Assembly (NCBI GenBank): GCA_964611385.1
Contig: CAZSXS010000036.1
Span: forward strand, 1-33,785
From: CAZSXS01 sp964611385
Lineage (GTDB): Bacteria; Bacillota; Clostridia; Lachnospirales; CAYPQA01
Length of the DNA stretch: 33,785 nt
Reading direction: 5' to 3'
Each line of letters starts with the position of its first letter. The first letter of the stretch is position 1. Made by a program: the position numbers and the translations under genes. Under the pieces are notes generated by a model. It searched no databases. It had not been told where the DNA came from and saw only the letters and a list, made by a program, of their open reading frames with translations. Positions 14,058 to 23,006 of this stretch are shown one piece after another.

Positions 14058-14082
14058 TTTATTGAAATATAATTTCAATAAA
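14058..14082. promoter_or_regulatory. 25-bp perfect palindrome upstream of the zincin-like gene
   Basis: TTTATTGAAAT, ATA, ATTTCAATAAA: perfect 11-bp arms around three bases, starting two bases after the NUDIX stop. A TATAAA (14093-14098) follows. It may be an operator for the next gene; as a terminator it would be weak because the stem is all A/T except one pair. Confidence 0.5.
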
Positions 14083-14144
14083 TTAATGCTACTATAAAAA
14101 TAATAAAAGGATTATGCTCCGTCTCTGAAATGGAAGGTATGCGT

Positions 14145-15431
14145 ATGAAGAAAAAATTTATCCCTACTTACAATACAAAAATACATTCTGCGATCAGAGT
14201 GTTCAATATTTTTTCTGTTCTGGCCGTTGTTGTGGCTTTAACTGTATGTTCGAGCCTGATCAAAGAAGCTGAAAGTCAGACCCTCGTAGGTTTAACCAGC
14301 TCCTCGGAGTATCAGAAAGGGAACCTTTCCATTATCAGCGATTCCGATTACTGGTCGGGTAGCCGTTTGCGGAAGGTTTTTGACGAGCTTTGTTTGAATT
14401 TTATCGGGGATGAATTTAGATTTTTGAGCCAGATTCGTTTGTACAAGGGTTTTCGAAATCAAAAAACCACTATTTTGGGCAATTATTATGAGGATATTTC
14501 CTTTGATAAAAGTGGTAAGCTTGTGGTAGGTGGAAATGCTTACATTGAGCTTTACGATGTGGATCGGTACAAGACTACGGCTGAGATGGCTCACGCCCTT
14601 GCACATGAGTACGGCCATCACTATACCATAGTAAATATTTGCCGTTATGAGGGGCTGTACTACGATCAATGGCGTAACTCGGAATACGGTCTGGTTCGCA
14701 AGCTTTATGAATATCCCATTGAGTATCAAAACTCGTCCTATCTTTGGAGCCCCACAGAAATAGCCGCAAACGATTACGTGCAGCTTCTGGCTTCTCCCAA
14801 CGCCCGCTTAAGTTATGATTACAAGGACATAGAAGAAATGCTGAATGAATACTTGGATGGGCTAGTGCAAAGCTTTGAATCTGATCTGCCCAAAACTGGG
14901 GAATCCATAAAGCTGAAGGTGCCAATGCGCTTTAATTCGAAGCCCCAGGATAATATGTTCTTGCCCCTGGCTACGGACTTAAAGGGCTTACATCAATACT
15001 TGACAAAAATATCTGGAAAAAACCATAAGCATAAGGACGAAGTCGTTACCAGAGAAATCAATTCTAACCGCTTATCCGTGGAAGTCATTAAGGAAAGCAC
15101 CTATTTTGATGAATCCTCAAAATATACTTTAATGATAGACATGGACTTTGGGCTGGAGGGTGAGCATTTCAATGAATATACTCTGGTCATGTACCCCTGC
15201 AATCAAAACAATCTGAGTACCGGCGATATCAAAGCAGTGAAAACCTTTCAAAAGGATGAACCTAAATTTGCTGTTCTAGGCTCGGTTTTCGGTTCCGACT
15301 CAGAGGGGAATATTTTAGGCTTTTCCGAAAGCTATGAAGGAAATTACGGGTTTAAGGTTTTGGCTAAGGATGAAAATGGTTTTGTCTACGCTTCTCAGCC
15401 GTACTATGTGGACTTTGAGGTGTTGTATTAG
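14145..15431 (+). CDS. Membrane-anchored zincin-like protein (HEYGH motif)
   Basis: A ~428-residue protein with one N-terminal membrane segment (~18-38, VFNIFSVLAVVVALTVCSSL) and no other, so an extracellular anchored or secreted protein. Residues ~145-165 hold MAHALAHEYGHHYT, a gluzincin-type HEXXH (His154, Glu155, His158), and ~50 residues later PTEIAANDY gives the expected third ligand Glu. The last ~110 residues (from about SVEVIKESTYF) look like a beta-rich Ig-like domain ending in YVDFEVLY. The start at 14145 is chosen over 14130 because GGAAGG lies seven bases before it. It sits alone between NUDIX and MutS-like genes. I cannot place it in a named peptidase family; it may be a cell-surface peptidase. 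Confidence 0.7.
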   Translation: MKKKFIPTYNTKIHSAIRVFNIFSVLAVVVALTVCSSLIKEAESQTLVGLTSSSEYQKGNLSIISDSDYWSGSRLRKVFDELCLNFIGDEFRFLSQIRLYKGFRNQKTTILGNYYEDISFDKSGKLVVGGNAYIELYDVDRYKTTAEMAHALAHEYGHHYTIVNICRYEGLYYDQWRNSEYGLVRKLYEYPIEYQNSSYLWSPTEIAANDYVQLLASPNARLSYDYKDIEEMLNEYLDGLVQSFESDLPKTGESIKLKVPMRFNSKPQDNMFLPLATDLKGLHQYLTKISGKNHKHKDEVVTREINSNRLSVEVIKESTYFDESSKYTLMIDMDFGLEGEHFNEYTLVMYPCNQNNLSTGDIKAVKTFQKDEPKFAVLGSVFGSDSEGNILGFSESYEGNYGFKVLAKDENGFVYASQPYYVDFEVLY

Positions 15432-15458
15432 ATCATAAATTTTAAATCTTAATCTATG

Positions 15459-15592
15459 GAGCTTTGCAAAGCTAACGGTACTGAGTATAAAAGGAATGGG
15501 AGCAACAGCTTGGCTGGGAAACTTTTTTCGTCGTTAGAAAAAGGGGATTCAGTCAGCTTGTTATACTTAGTACCGTTAAGCTTTGCAAAGTC
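15459..15592. repeat. Palindromic interspersed repeat, copy C (MITE-like)
   Basis: Inverted ends of ~31 bp: gagctttgcaaagctaacgg then tactgagtata (15459-15489) and the complement-like tatacttagtaccgttaagc then tttgcaaagtc (15562-15592), with two or three differences. They enclose 72 bases of non-coding sequence. Length and structure resemble a miniature inverted-repeat element. Each arm has TTGCAA 16-17 bp from TATAAA or TATAAC, pointing inward here. Confidence 0.8.
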
Positions 15593-15697
15593 CCTACACA
15601 AAACAATGGAATTAATCAAGATTGAATGAAGGTGGCTTGGAAGATGTTTAGAGATTGAGTATAAGTCTCTATAGATTAAACTATATTGGAGGAATTT

Positions 15698-17365
15698 ATG
15701 CTTAAAACGATCTTGGTAGCAGGCTGTATTGGGCTTGCTTTTTTTGTGCTTACTTTTGTTTTGAGTCTGTTTGAACGGATTCGGCTTCGAAAACGCTTTG
15801 AAGGCGCCTATTTTAACTTTGAGGATCCAGAGCAAGATTACGATCGTCTTCAATGTATTAAAAAATATTGGGATATGAAACAAAAGTTCGAGTGCCCTCA
15901 GTATTATGTTGATGATACGACTTGGAATGATTTAGATTTGGATTATTTGTTTTTCAAAATGAATGCCACGCAAAGCAGTATGGGTGAAGAATATCTGTAT
16001 GCCCGTCTACGAATGGTAAACTTAGATCCAGATCAGGCTAAAAAATTCGAAGAAGCTCTCAACTTTTTTGACCAAAGCAAGGAAACCAAGCTGCAAACCT
16101 TAAGTGCCTTATACAGCCTAGGTAAGGATTCCTATAATGCTCTCCATGAATACATATACAAGCTCTCTGGGAAACCCATTCGCAATATATACATCTATTA
16201 TATTCTGATGTGCATCCCTTTTCTAAGCGCTGCCCTTTGCTTTTTCTCTCCGCTGGGGTTCGTTACCCTGGCTGTGTCGTTATTTATTAATGCTGCCTTT
16301 TACTACAAAAACAAAATTAAGCTAGAGCTTGGTTTAAACTCGATAAGTTATATTCAAGGGCTGGTCAATTGCGCCAAGCGTTTATCTAAGCTCGAGTATG
16401 GAACGCTTTCATATGGTGAGCGTCTACGGCATTGCTTAAAGGGTTTGGATACCATCACAAGGAATAAGCTGTCTTTTTCTGGTACAGTGACTAACGAGCT
16501 GGAAACGCTTTTTGAGTATATAAAAATCGTATTGATGTGGGATTTTATTCAATACAACCGCATCTTGTCCTTGCTCAAAAAAAATGCAGCTGATTTCCAC
16601 GAGCTTGTAAAGCTGGTGGGGGAAATCGACTGCGTGATTGCATTAGGGGCCTTTCGAAAAAGCTTACCTTTTTATTCTGCTCCAGAATTTGCCGAGGGTA
16701 AAGAGATCGTATATGAAGACGTTTATCATCCTTTCTTAAAGAAGCCAGTGCCCAACAGCCTGAACTGGGATCAAAACAGCATCATCACCGGCTCAAATGC
16801 TTCGGGCAAGTCAACCTTTGTAAAAGCCTTGGCCATAACGACCCTTTGCGCTCAGAACCTCAGCCTCTGTTTTGCCAAAAAATATGCGGCAAAGCCTTGT
16901 TTTGTTATAAGCTCTATGGCGGTTCGGGACAAGCTATTGGACAGTGAGAGTTATTTTATTGCTGAAACAAAGAGTCTGAAACGGATCCTAGACCGACTGG
17001 AAGATCAAGTGCGGGTAATTTGCTTTATCGACGAAATTCTGAAAGGAACAAATACCATCGAGCGAATCGCTTCATCCGTATCCATCTTAAGTTGGCTCAG
17101 CCAGAAAAACGCTCTGGCCATGGTAGCTTCCCATGATATGGAGCTGACGGAAATCCTATCTGGGCTTTACGAAAACTTTCACTTCCGGGAGACTCTAGAT
17201 GAAGGGATTCATTTTGACTACAAGCTCCACAAAGGCCCGGCTACCAGTCGAAACGCCATCAAGCTATTGGAATTTCTGGGCTTTGATCCAATAATTGTTC
17301 ATGCAGCAGAGAGCTTGGCAGAGGGCTTTGAGAAAAACAAGAAATGGGACTTTAAGGAAAAGTAA
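15698..17365 (+). CDS. Membrane-anchored MutS-family ATPase
   Basis: A 555-residue protein with the MutS ATPase domain but not the mismatch-recognition domain. A hydrophobic N-terminus (~2-25) and a paired hydrophobic stretch (~165-205) indicate membrane anchoring. The region ~210-330 is the helical lever/core. The ATPase has Walker A TGSNASGKST (~364-373), Walker B VICFIDE (~440-446) followed by ILKGTNTIER, and a late AMVASHD switch His. MutS-type DNA repair proteins are soluble, so this is a separate membrane-associated branch seen in Firmicutes whose role is not established. GGAGG five bases before ATG at 15698 fixes the start; the preceding gene ends 266 bases upstream, with repeat copy C between. 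Confidence 0.85.
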   Translation: MLKTILVAGCIGLAFFVLTFVLSLFERIRLRKRFEGAYFNFEDPEQDYDRLQCIKKYWDMKQKFECPQYYVDDTTWNDLDLDYLFFKMNATQSSMGEEYLYARLRMVNLDPDQAKKFEEALNFFDQSKETKLQTLSALYSLGKDSYNALHEYIYKLSGKPIRNIYIYYILMCIPFLSAALCFFSPLGFVTLAVSLFINAAFYYKNKIKLELGLNSISYIQGLVNCAKRLSKLEYGTLSYGERLRHCLKGLDTITRNKLSFSGTVTNELETLFEYIKIVLMWDFIQYNRILSLLKKNAADFHELVKLVGEIDCVIALGAFRKSLPFYSAPEFAEGKEIVYEDVYHPFLKKPVPNSLNWDQNSIITGSNASGKSTFVKALAITTLCAQNLSLCFAKKYAAKPCFVISSMAVRDKLLDSESYFIAETKSLKRILDRLEDQVRVICFIDEILKGTNTIERIASSVSILSWLSQKNALAMVASHDMELTEILSGLYENFHFRETLDEGIHFDYKLHKGPATSRNAIKLLEFLGFDPIIVHAAESLAEGFEKNKKWDFKEK

Positions 17366-17403
17366 GAACAAATAAGTTTATCCAACACCATAACATTACA
17401 ATA

Positions 17404-18375
17404 TTACAATGCAACAGAGCCAAAATACGCAACAGTGATCAAAAGGTATATCACAATAACCACAAAGAAGCTGGGGGTAAAAACAGAGAGTTTTGGGGGG
17501 ATCACAAGCGACTCCCCGGTTTCATGAAACAAAGAGGCCTCCGTTAAACCATTCCCCAGGACATCTTCTTTGAAATTCATCTGTTTATTTATTTTAATGA
17601 ATAGTAGGAAAATGATGACAAAAACCGGCAAGAAAATTACGGATAAAATGCCGGCGCTTAAAATCGACATCATAGTCTCACTCATGCCTTCAGGTAAGAC
17701 CCCTGACAGTTCGGCAGCAGTTGCTGGGTCGTTGCTTAGTTTGACGGACAAGGTGGCTAGGCTGACTTGAGAGGCATTGATAATAAAGTGAGCCAGGATG
17801 GATGAAAAAATGCTTCTTGTATAATAGACAAAGTACGCCATAATAAAGCCCAGCAGAAAGGCATAAAGAAACTGCTGGGGATTAAAATGAATAATGCCAA
17901 AGAATAAGCCGTTGATTAGAGCGGCTTTTTTGATTGGAATGGATTTGTAGTGTGAAAAAAGCAAGCCACGAAACATCAGCTCCTCACAAATGGAGGGCAG
18001 GAGAGCTATGGTCAAAATTGAAATCAGAAAGGAATCCGACATGTCCGCAACCAATTCGGAGACGACATTGGGAAAAAACAGGGTGGAGATACCCGACAGC
18101 AGCATAGTAAAGGGCTGAATGGTCAGACTCATCAGAATCAGAAGAATAACGTTGATGGCAGATACTTTTTTCAAGCTTAAGACTTCTAAAACTTTGCGCC
18201 TAGAAATAAGTAAATATAAGCAAACAGGTATTACAAAAGACAAAAGCTGATTGATGAGCATGAGTCCCGGTACGCTCAGCTGAACCGACAGCAGCAGGTA
18301 ATAAATGCCCACATTCAAGGCCAGCATATAGAGCACCAGAAAAAGCATGATTCGGTTACCGTTTTTGGGAAGCAT
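17404..18375 (-). CDS. CPBP family intramembrane metalloprotease
   Basis: A ~323-residue protein with about eight membrane helices. The CPBP (CAAX prenyl protease/Abi) motifs are complete: EELMFRGLLF (Glu-Glu with Arg, ~131-136), FGIIHF (His ~163) and HFIINASQ (His ~196, Asn ~200). The soluble tail contains NFKEDVLGNGLTEASLFHET before a final membrane helix. Members cleave membrane-embedded substrates, often prenylated proteins or bacteriocin-related peptides. ATG at 18375 has GAGG nine bases upstream; a TTG six bases earlier overlaps the preceding gene's stop. The gene follows the AI-2E family transporter with almost no gap, so the two are translationally coupled. Confidence 0.9.
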   Translation of the reverse strand: MLPKNGNRIMLFLVLYMLALNVGIYYLLLSVQLSVPGLMLINQLLSFVIPVCLYLLISRRKVLEVLSLKKVSAINVILLILMSLTIQPFTMLLSGISTLFFPNVVSELVADMSDSFLISILTIALLPSICEELMFRGLLFSHYKSIPIKKAALINGLFFGIIHFNPQQFLYAFLLGFIMAYFVYYTRSIFSSILAHFIINASQVSLATLSVKLSNDPATAAELSGVLPEGMSETMMSILSAGILSVIFLPVFVIIFLLFIKINKQMNFKEDVLGNGLTEASLFHETGESLVIPPKLSVFTPSFFVVIVIYLLITVAYFGSVAL

Positions 18376-18377
18376 AA

Positions 18378-19580
18378 TCAATCCTCACTTTGAATGGTTT
18401 TATCATAACGTCTGTCAATGATGGTATTCAGCATATTTAAGATAATGGCAAAAGCAGGAGCACCGAAGAACATCCCCCCGATTCCGAAAAACGCTCCACC
18501 TACGATGATGGCAAAAATAACCGCAATGGGTTGCAGGCCGATTGAGTCTCCAATAATTTTTGGCCCTAGGAAGATGCCGTCAAATTGCTGTAGAATTAAG
18601 ATGATAATGATAAACCAAAAAGCCATCAGTGGATTATCAAAATTATTCAGCAAGACAATTAAAACGACAGGTACTGCACCGATAAAGGGGCCAAAATAGG
18701 GTATCATATTGGTAACGCCGATAATAAGGCTTAGCAATATGGCGTAAGGGGCTTTGATAATCAGACAAATGATGAAAAAAATAATTCCAATAATGGAGGA
18801 GTCAATGGCCTTACCAATGAAAAACTTTTCGAACATAATATTAGAGGAGGAGGCTAGGTGAATGATTTTATTGGCAATCGGTTTTTTAAAATAAGCAAGG
18901 ATAAATTTCTTGATGATGGCGCCAAATTTTTCCTTATCCACCAGCATATAAAAGCCAATGACCGCCCCCAGAATAACATTTATAAACCCAGAAGCCACAT
19001 TGATGGTGCCAGTAAAGAGCTTCGTAATCAGATTGGGCAGGTCGGAAACAAGGCTCATCAAGGGTTTGACCACGTAGTCATCAATGAGGGTTTTGCTCTC
19101 GAGTTCAGTGGAAAACAGATTGTTTATACCGGTGATAAAGGAATCCAGCATATTGCCTCCGGTTTCATAGGAGGACTGAAGGGCGCTTACATTGCTTTGA
19201 ATGGTACTTAAAAGACTTCTGGTTGTTGAAGTTACTTCGGGCACCAGGTAGGCAATAATCCAAATGATAGTGCCAAGCATTAGGATATAAGTGGATACAA
19301 CGGAGAGCAGCCTAAGGGTTTTGGGTCTTTTTCTCAGTTGAAAGTTCTTTTTATAAAGGCTTTCCACAAAACGAGCAGTTGGATTTACAAAGTAAGCAAT
19401 AAAGAATCCGAAAATAAAGGGATAAAGCACCGACTTAATCAGCACAAAGAAGTTTGCTATATTTAGGCCAATGGATTCAATATTTGTGATGATCTTATTC
19501 AAAATGAGTATAATAAACACCACAAGCAGCACATAAATGCTAATTTCTAAGTATTTCTTGTTGAAATTAAATTTTTTCAT
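18378..19580 (-). CDS. AI-2E family transporter (PerM/YtvI-like)
   Basis: A 400-residue integral membrane protein with about eight helices and a soluble region (~120-180). The AI-2E/UPF0118 signature lies in the C-terminal half: NMIPYFGPFIGAVPVVL, then DGIFLGPKIIGDSIGLQPIA and GGAFFGIGGMFFGAP. Despite the family name, transport of autoinducer-2 is shown for few members; others (e.g. TqsA-like, Na+/H+ antiporter-like) differ. First gene of the operon with the CPBP protease. CGGAGGAAATTT precedes the ATG at 19580. Its promoter is probably in repeat copy D (TTGAAT, 16 bp, TATAAC on the minus strand at 19649-19622). Confidence 0.9.
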   Translation of the reverse strand: MKKFNFNKKYLEISIYVLLVVFIILILNKIITNIESIGLNIANFFVLIKSVLYPFIFGFFIAYFVNPTARFVESLYKKNFQLRKRPKTLRLLSVVSTYILMLGTIIWIIAYLVPEVTSTTRSLLSTIQSNVSALQSSYETGGNMLDSFITGINNLFSTELESKTLIDDYVVKPLMSLVSDLPNLITKLFTGTINVASGFINVILGAVIGFYMLVDKEKFGAIIKKFILAYFKKPIANKIIHLASSSNIMFEKFFIGKAIDSSIIGIIFFIICLIIKAPYAILLSLIIGVTNMIPYFGPFIGAVPVVLIVLLNNFDNPLMAFWFIIIILILQQFDGIFLGPKIIGDSIGLQPIAVIFAIIVGGAFFGIGGMFFGAPAFAIILNMLNTIIDRRYDKTIQSED

Positions 19581-19621
19581 AAATTTCCTCCGATAGCAGT
19601 TTACCTATATCCATTTTTTGT

Positions 19622-19740
19622 GTTATACTTCATACTCAGTCTTATTCAACTTTTACAAAGCCTCAATGCGAATATTGTGGAAATCTTCCGGATTGTAAAC
19701 TAGCAGATTTGGTGAATGTTTTGGAGACTGAATAAACGCT
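19622..19740. repeat. Palindromic interspersed repeat, copy D
   Basis: Left part catactcagtcttattcaac then ttttacaaagcc follows the family half-site. The interior and right part share spaced blocks with copy B (see 12329). On the minus strand TTGAAT (19649-19644), 16 bp and TATAAC (19627-19622) form a promoter-like pair toward the AI-2E/CPBP operon. It lies between two divergent genes. Confidence 0.65.
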
Positions 19741-19770
19741 CAATTGAATTAAAATCAAAAGAGAGGTGTA

Positions 19771-21339
19771 ATGATGCCAAATTCTTCATTTCTGTCCGGC
19801 AACGAAATCTTGATTTACGTACTTATCCTTATCAATATCCTGGTATGTACAGGCCTATACTTTTTCATCACCACCACTGCTAAAAAGAAGCTGAAAAAGA
19901 GTATTAAGCAAATGACGACTCAGCTTGAAGGAATATACAAAGAGCCTAAGGAAAGCATTGCAATCATAGCAGATGAAAATCTTACTGAATTTTGTAAAAC
20001 GGTTGAGGAGCTTCGAAGCCATTTACAGAGCAAGGAAAATGCCCGGCAGGAAATGCTTGAAGTAATTAATTCCATTGCAATTAACATAGAATTTGACAAG
20101 CTGCTGAGCAACATACTGCCAAAGCTAATGGAACTAACAGGGAGCATAGCCTCTGCTTTTTATATGACCAACTTGGCCACCAATAAGCTTGAAATCAAAC
20201 ATTCCTATGGCTTTAGCAAAAACGTGTACAGCGAATTTGATCTGAACCTAGGGGAGGGCTTTGTTGGGCTGGCGGTTTCATCAAAGCAAATCCAGGTGGT
20301 CAAGGATATCCCGGAGGATACCATTTATTTTGTAAAAACCATCATCGGCAAGTTGAAGCCGAAAAGTCTAATGATGGTTCCCATCTACAACAGTGACCGT
20401 CCGGTGGGTCTTTTGGTTTTTGCCAGCATTTATACCTATAGCGACAGCCTGTTGGGTACCATGGAATTAATCAAGTATTATCTGGGAGTGGCACTGGACA
20501 ACAGTCTTACCTACGAAAAGACCAAACGATTGACCAGTGAGCTGAAGTTTCAAAACAAGCTCATTCAAAATTTAAACGATGATCTGGAGAAGAAAATCCA
20601 GGATCGCATTTTATATATGAACAGTCTGATCAACAGCATTAAGGACTACGCCATTTATGCTATGGATAAAAATGGCATCATCATGTACTGGAACACTGGA
20701 GCAGAGCTTTTGCTGGGGTACAAGTCCGAGGAGGTAGTGGGAAAAAACATTAACATCATACATCCGGATGAAGATGTGCAATCGGGCAAGATACAGCAGC
20801 GCTTGGAATCGGTTTTAAAAACCGGGTATTATACCGAAAACGGCTGGCGTCTAAAGAAAGACGGAACCGTTTGTTACCTTGAAATGTCATTGTTTAGCAT
20901 TCAGAACGACCGCGAAGAGATATTTGGCATTACAAACGTCACTCGAGATATCACCAATCTCAAAAACATGGAAAGCTCCCTTTATTTTGCCTCCACCACC
21001 AAAGGCCTTCTTTTTGACAGCTTTACCAAGCCCCTACTCATTCTGAAAAGAGATGGTACAATCGAAGAAGCCAATAAGGAAGCCCATGCCTTCCTCAAGA
21101 CCCCTAGCTTGAAGGGCCTATCCCTTTATTCCTTCTTTACCCAAAGCGAGAATCTCAAAAGTGAATTGGAGAAAGCATTCATCCAGCATCAAGAGCGTCC
21201 AACAAGGCAAGAAGGCTTTACCAAAATAAACGACAACTTTAAGCCAATTACTCAAGAAAATGCTGTTCACCTAAAAGTTTTTGTTATGCATGATACCATT
21301 TTAGAAAAAAGCCGGATGGTTTTAAACTTTGAGCCTTGA
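19771..21339 (+). CDS. Membrane-bound GAF-PAS sensor without output domain
   Basis: A 522-residue protein. One N-terminal membrane helix (~12-34) is followed by a charged helical linker, a GAF domain at ~95-260 (FYMTNLATNKLEIKHSYGFS then LGEGFVGLAVSSKQIQVV, with MVPIYNSDRPVGLLVFAS), a coiled coil (~262-290), a PAS domain at ~295-400 (AIYAMDKNGIIMYWNTGAEL, ending GITNVTRDITNLK) and a second PAS-like region at ~410-500 (KPLLILKRDGTIEEANKEAH). No histidine kinase, GGDEF, EAL or methyl-accepting domain follows; it stops after this third sensor. It presumably signals through a separate partner protein. GAGAGGTG precedes the start; a strong terminator follows at 21478. Confidence 0.85.
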   Translation: MMPNSSFLSGNEILIYVLILINILVCTGLYFFITTTAKKKLKKSIKQMTTQLEGIYKEPKESIAIIADENLTEFCKTVEELRSHLQSKENARQEMLEVINSIAINIEFDKLLSNILPKLMELTGSIASAFYMTNLATNKLEIKHSYGFSKNVYSEFDLNLGEGFVGLAVSSKQIQVVKDIPEDTIYFVKTIIGKLKPKSLMMVPIYNSDRPVGLLVFASIYTYSDSLLGTMELIKYYLGVALDNSLTYEKTKRLTSELKFQNKLIQNLNDDLEKKIQDRILYMNSLINSIKDYAIYAMDKNGIIMYWNTGAELLLGYKSEEVVGKNINIIHPDEDVQSGKIQQRLESVLKTGYYTENGWRLKKDGTVCYLEMSLFSIQNDREEIFGITNVTRDITNLKNMESSLYFASTTKGLLFDSFTKPLLILKRDGTIEEANKEAHAFLKTPSLKGLSLYSFFTQSENLKSELEKAFIQHQERPTRQEGFTKINDNFKPITQENAVHLKVFVMHDTILEKSRMVLNFEP

Positions 21340-21429
21340 CTTTGGGCTTAACTCAAGCAGCAGTATACTATATATACTGGGCTGATTTCAAGGAAAAGAT
21401 ACGTGTGCTCAGTCGCTTGAACTGTTATC

Positions 21430-21478
21430 TATACTCCAGTCACGTTCAGCTTTGTAAAGCTGAACGTGACAGCGTATA
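21430..21478. repeat. Palindromic interspersed repeat, copy E (minimal form)
   Basis: A perfect palindrome with 15-bp arms (gtcacgttcagcttt at 21439-21453, complement at 21456-21470) around GT, extended outward by tatactcca on the left and agcgtata on the right. This is the clearest full unit of the family. TTGTAA, 17 bp and TATAAA are seen rightward. It abuts the terminator stem at 21478. Confidence 0.85.
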
Positions 21479-21531
21479 AAAAAGGGGCAGCCCTATACCA
21501 ATGCTTCGGTATAAGGCTGCCCCTTTTTGTT
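21478..21531. terminator. Strong bidirectional terminator
   Basis: AAAAAGGGGCAGCC(C)TATACC and its complement flank a short loop and are bounded by A and T runs. It separates the convergent sensor gene (plus) and the amidohydrolase (minus). Confidence 0.92.
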
Positions 21532-21609
21532 AGAATCCACTTCTTTTAAATGCGATCTTTTCATAGCCTTTCTAAGAATTCATCAAGCGTCAGATCAGCT
21601 TGTTAACGC

Positions 21610-22872
21610 CTAAAGTTCTAAATGCTCCAACTTAAACATCCGTATAGGATTATTAATAAAGAGATGTTGAGCCACCTCTTTGGCTTCGTCAAAGTCGAAA
21701 AGACCTTCTTGTATTTTCTTTGCCAGTACCTTTGCTACAGTTTCCCTAGCCATCTTTTGATGTCCGTATACACCGTCCACAAAGAGATAGTCGCCCCCGA
21801 AGGCGGCTATTTTGTTGTACGGTAAGAGTTCAAGCCACTCGTCCAGAGCCCGCATGGCGCAGGGCGGGGAGATAATGTAGGCCCAGCAAAGGTCGAGGTT
21901 TACGTTTGGAAACATCTTAGCTAGGGCGCCCACTTCCATGTAGTACGGATAACTCATGTGCATGAGGTTAAAGGTGGTGTCTGGGTATTCGAGGAATAGA
22001 TTGTTTAGATGAGTGGGCTTTGTGTTCTGTAATATGTTCCCGTTCCCTTCCTGAAAGCCGGTGTGAATCTGAATCGGCAAATTCAGCTTACTCACTTCCC
22101 CGATGATGAAATGCATCATGTAGTCCCCAAATTTCTTCGTTCGTCCTGGTATGCCACTATCCCATTCGTCATAGGCTGACAGCATCCGATTAAAACATTC
22201 CTCTGCGTCTTGATACGTTGCCCGCTCCATGTATAGGGTTCTGCAATATGCGAGGCCGATTTTTAAGGCTGCTCCCCCCATCTGTGCAAAATCTTTGATT
22301 TTTGCACGAACAAAGTCTAGGTAGTCAACAAAGCTGTTGACGCGGTGTCCGGTGTATTCATTTTTGCGTATGATATCTGATTTTCTGGAGGGGCAAGCGT
22401 AGTGATCGGCACGGAAAACACTTCTGAAAAATGTCTTGTCACAGTCCAGATCGCCGTCTGTTAAGCTCAATCTGATTTTTGATTTTTCCTTTAGTACCTG
22501 CTGATAGCTGTTACCCTGTTCCCTGGCCGCACAAAAACGCCGGTTCAATTCTTCGTAGGTATCAGCTGAAATCCCGGGCAAGTCATAAAGATCGTTAACA
22601 GAAACCTCTAAGGCTCTTCCATAGCCTGTTCGCTTGGCAAACTTCCAGTAGGGTTCAAGCAGCTTCCATTTTTCCGTAAGGCTCAGCTGGTTGCCGCGTA
22701 TCTGCGCAAGGCTCTGGGCCGACAGTCCAGCCGATACCAAATCCGTACTGGAATAGTGACTAAAGTACTCTGCCAATACATCACCCTTGGGCCTTCTTTC
22801 CTCCTTGGTCGGTAAGTGTTCATGCGTGTCAATGATTTCCAGTGAATCAATATATTCTTTAATTTTGTCCAT
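21610..22872 (-). CDS. Amidohydrolase family protein (amidohydrolase_2 type)
   Basis: A 420-residue cytosolic TIM-barrel metal hydrolase. The first metal motif is IIDTHEHLP (His17, His19). Later features are IQIHTGFQEG with the third His, then NLMHMSYPYYMEVG and FGGDYLFVDG with the catalytic Asp region. It most resembles the amidohydrolase_2 group that also contains uronate isomerase-like and decarboxylase-like enzymes; the substrate is unclear. I place the start at 22872 because AGGAGGAG lies just before ATG and a strong promoter stands 35 bases upstream; the open frame to 23010 lies in the promoter and has no support. The matching promoter of the phosphoesterase gene (25502-25530) suggests shared control. 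Confidence 0.82.
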   Translation of the reverse strand: MDKIKEYIDSLEIIDTHEHLPTKEERRPKGDVLAEYFSHYSSTDLVSAGLSAQSLAQIRGNQLSLTEKWKLLEPYWKFAKRTGYGRALEVSVNDLYDLPGISADTYEELNRRFCAAREQGNSYQQVLKEKSKIRLSLTDGDLDCDKTFFRSVFRADHYACPSRKSDIIRKNEYTGHRVNSFVDYLDFVRAKIKDFAQMGGAALKIGLAYCRTLYMERATYQDAEECFNRMLSAYDEWDSGIPGRTKKFGDYMMHFIIGEVSKLNLPIQIHTGFQEGNGNILQNTKPTHLNNLFLEYPDTTFNLMHMSYPYYMEVGALAKMFPNVNLDLCWAYIISPPCAMRALDEWLELLPYNKIAAFGGDYLFVDGVYGHQKMARETVAKVLAKKIQEGLFDFDEAKEVAQHLFINNPIRMFKLEHLEL

Positions 22873-22906
22873 TTTCTCCTCCTGATTTCTTCTGATTTGG
22901 TTTTGT

Positions 22907-22935
22907 ATTGTAATGCAGCGAATTTTTGATGTCAA
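22907..22935 (-). promoter_or_regulatory. Promoter of the amidohydrolase gene (twin of 25502-25530)
   Basis: Minus strand TTGACA (22935-22930), 17-bp spacer, TACAAT (22912-22907). The spacer is 13/17 identical to that of the phosphoesterase promoter. Confidence 0.82.
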
Positions 22936-23006
22936 GGACTCTATTCTATGGACTCTATAGGTTCTTCTGCTTGCCACCAAGACGCTTTGCTTGTAATCGT
23001 AGCACA

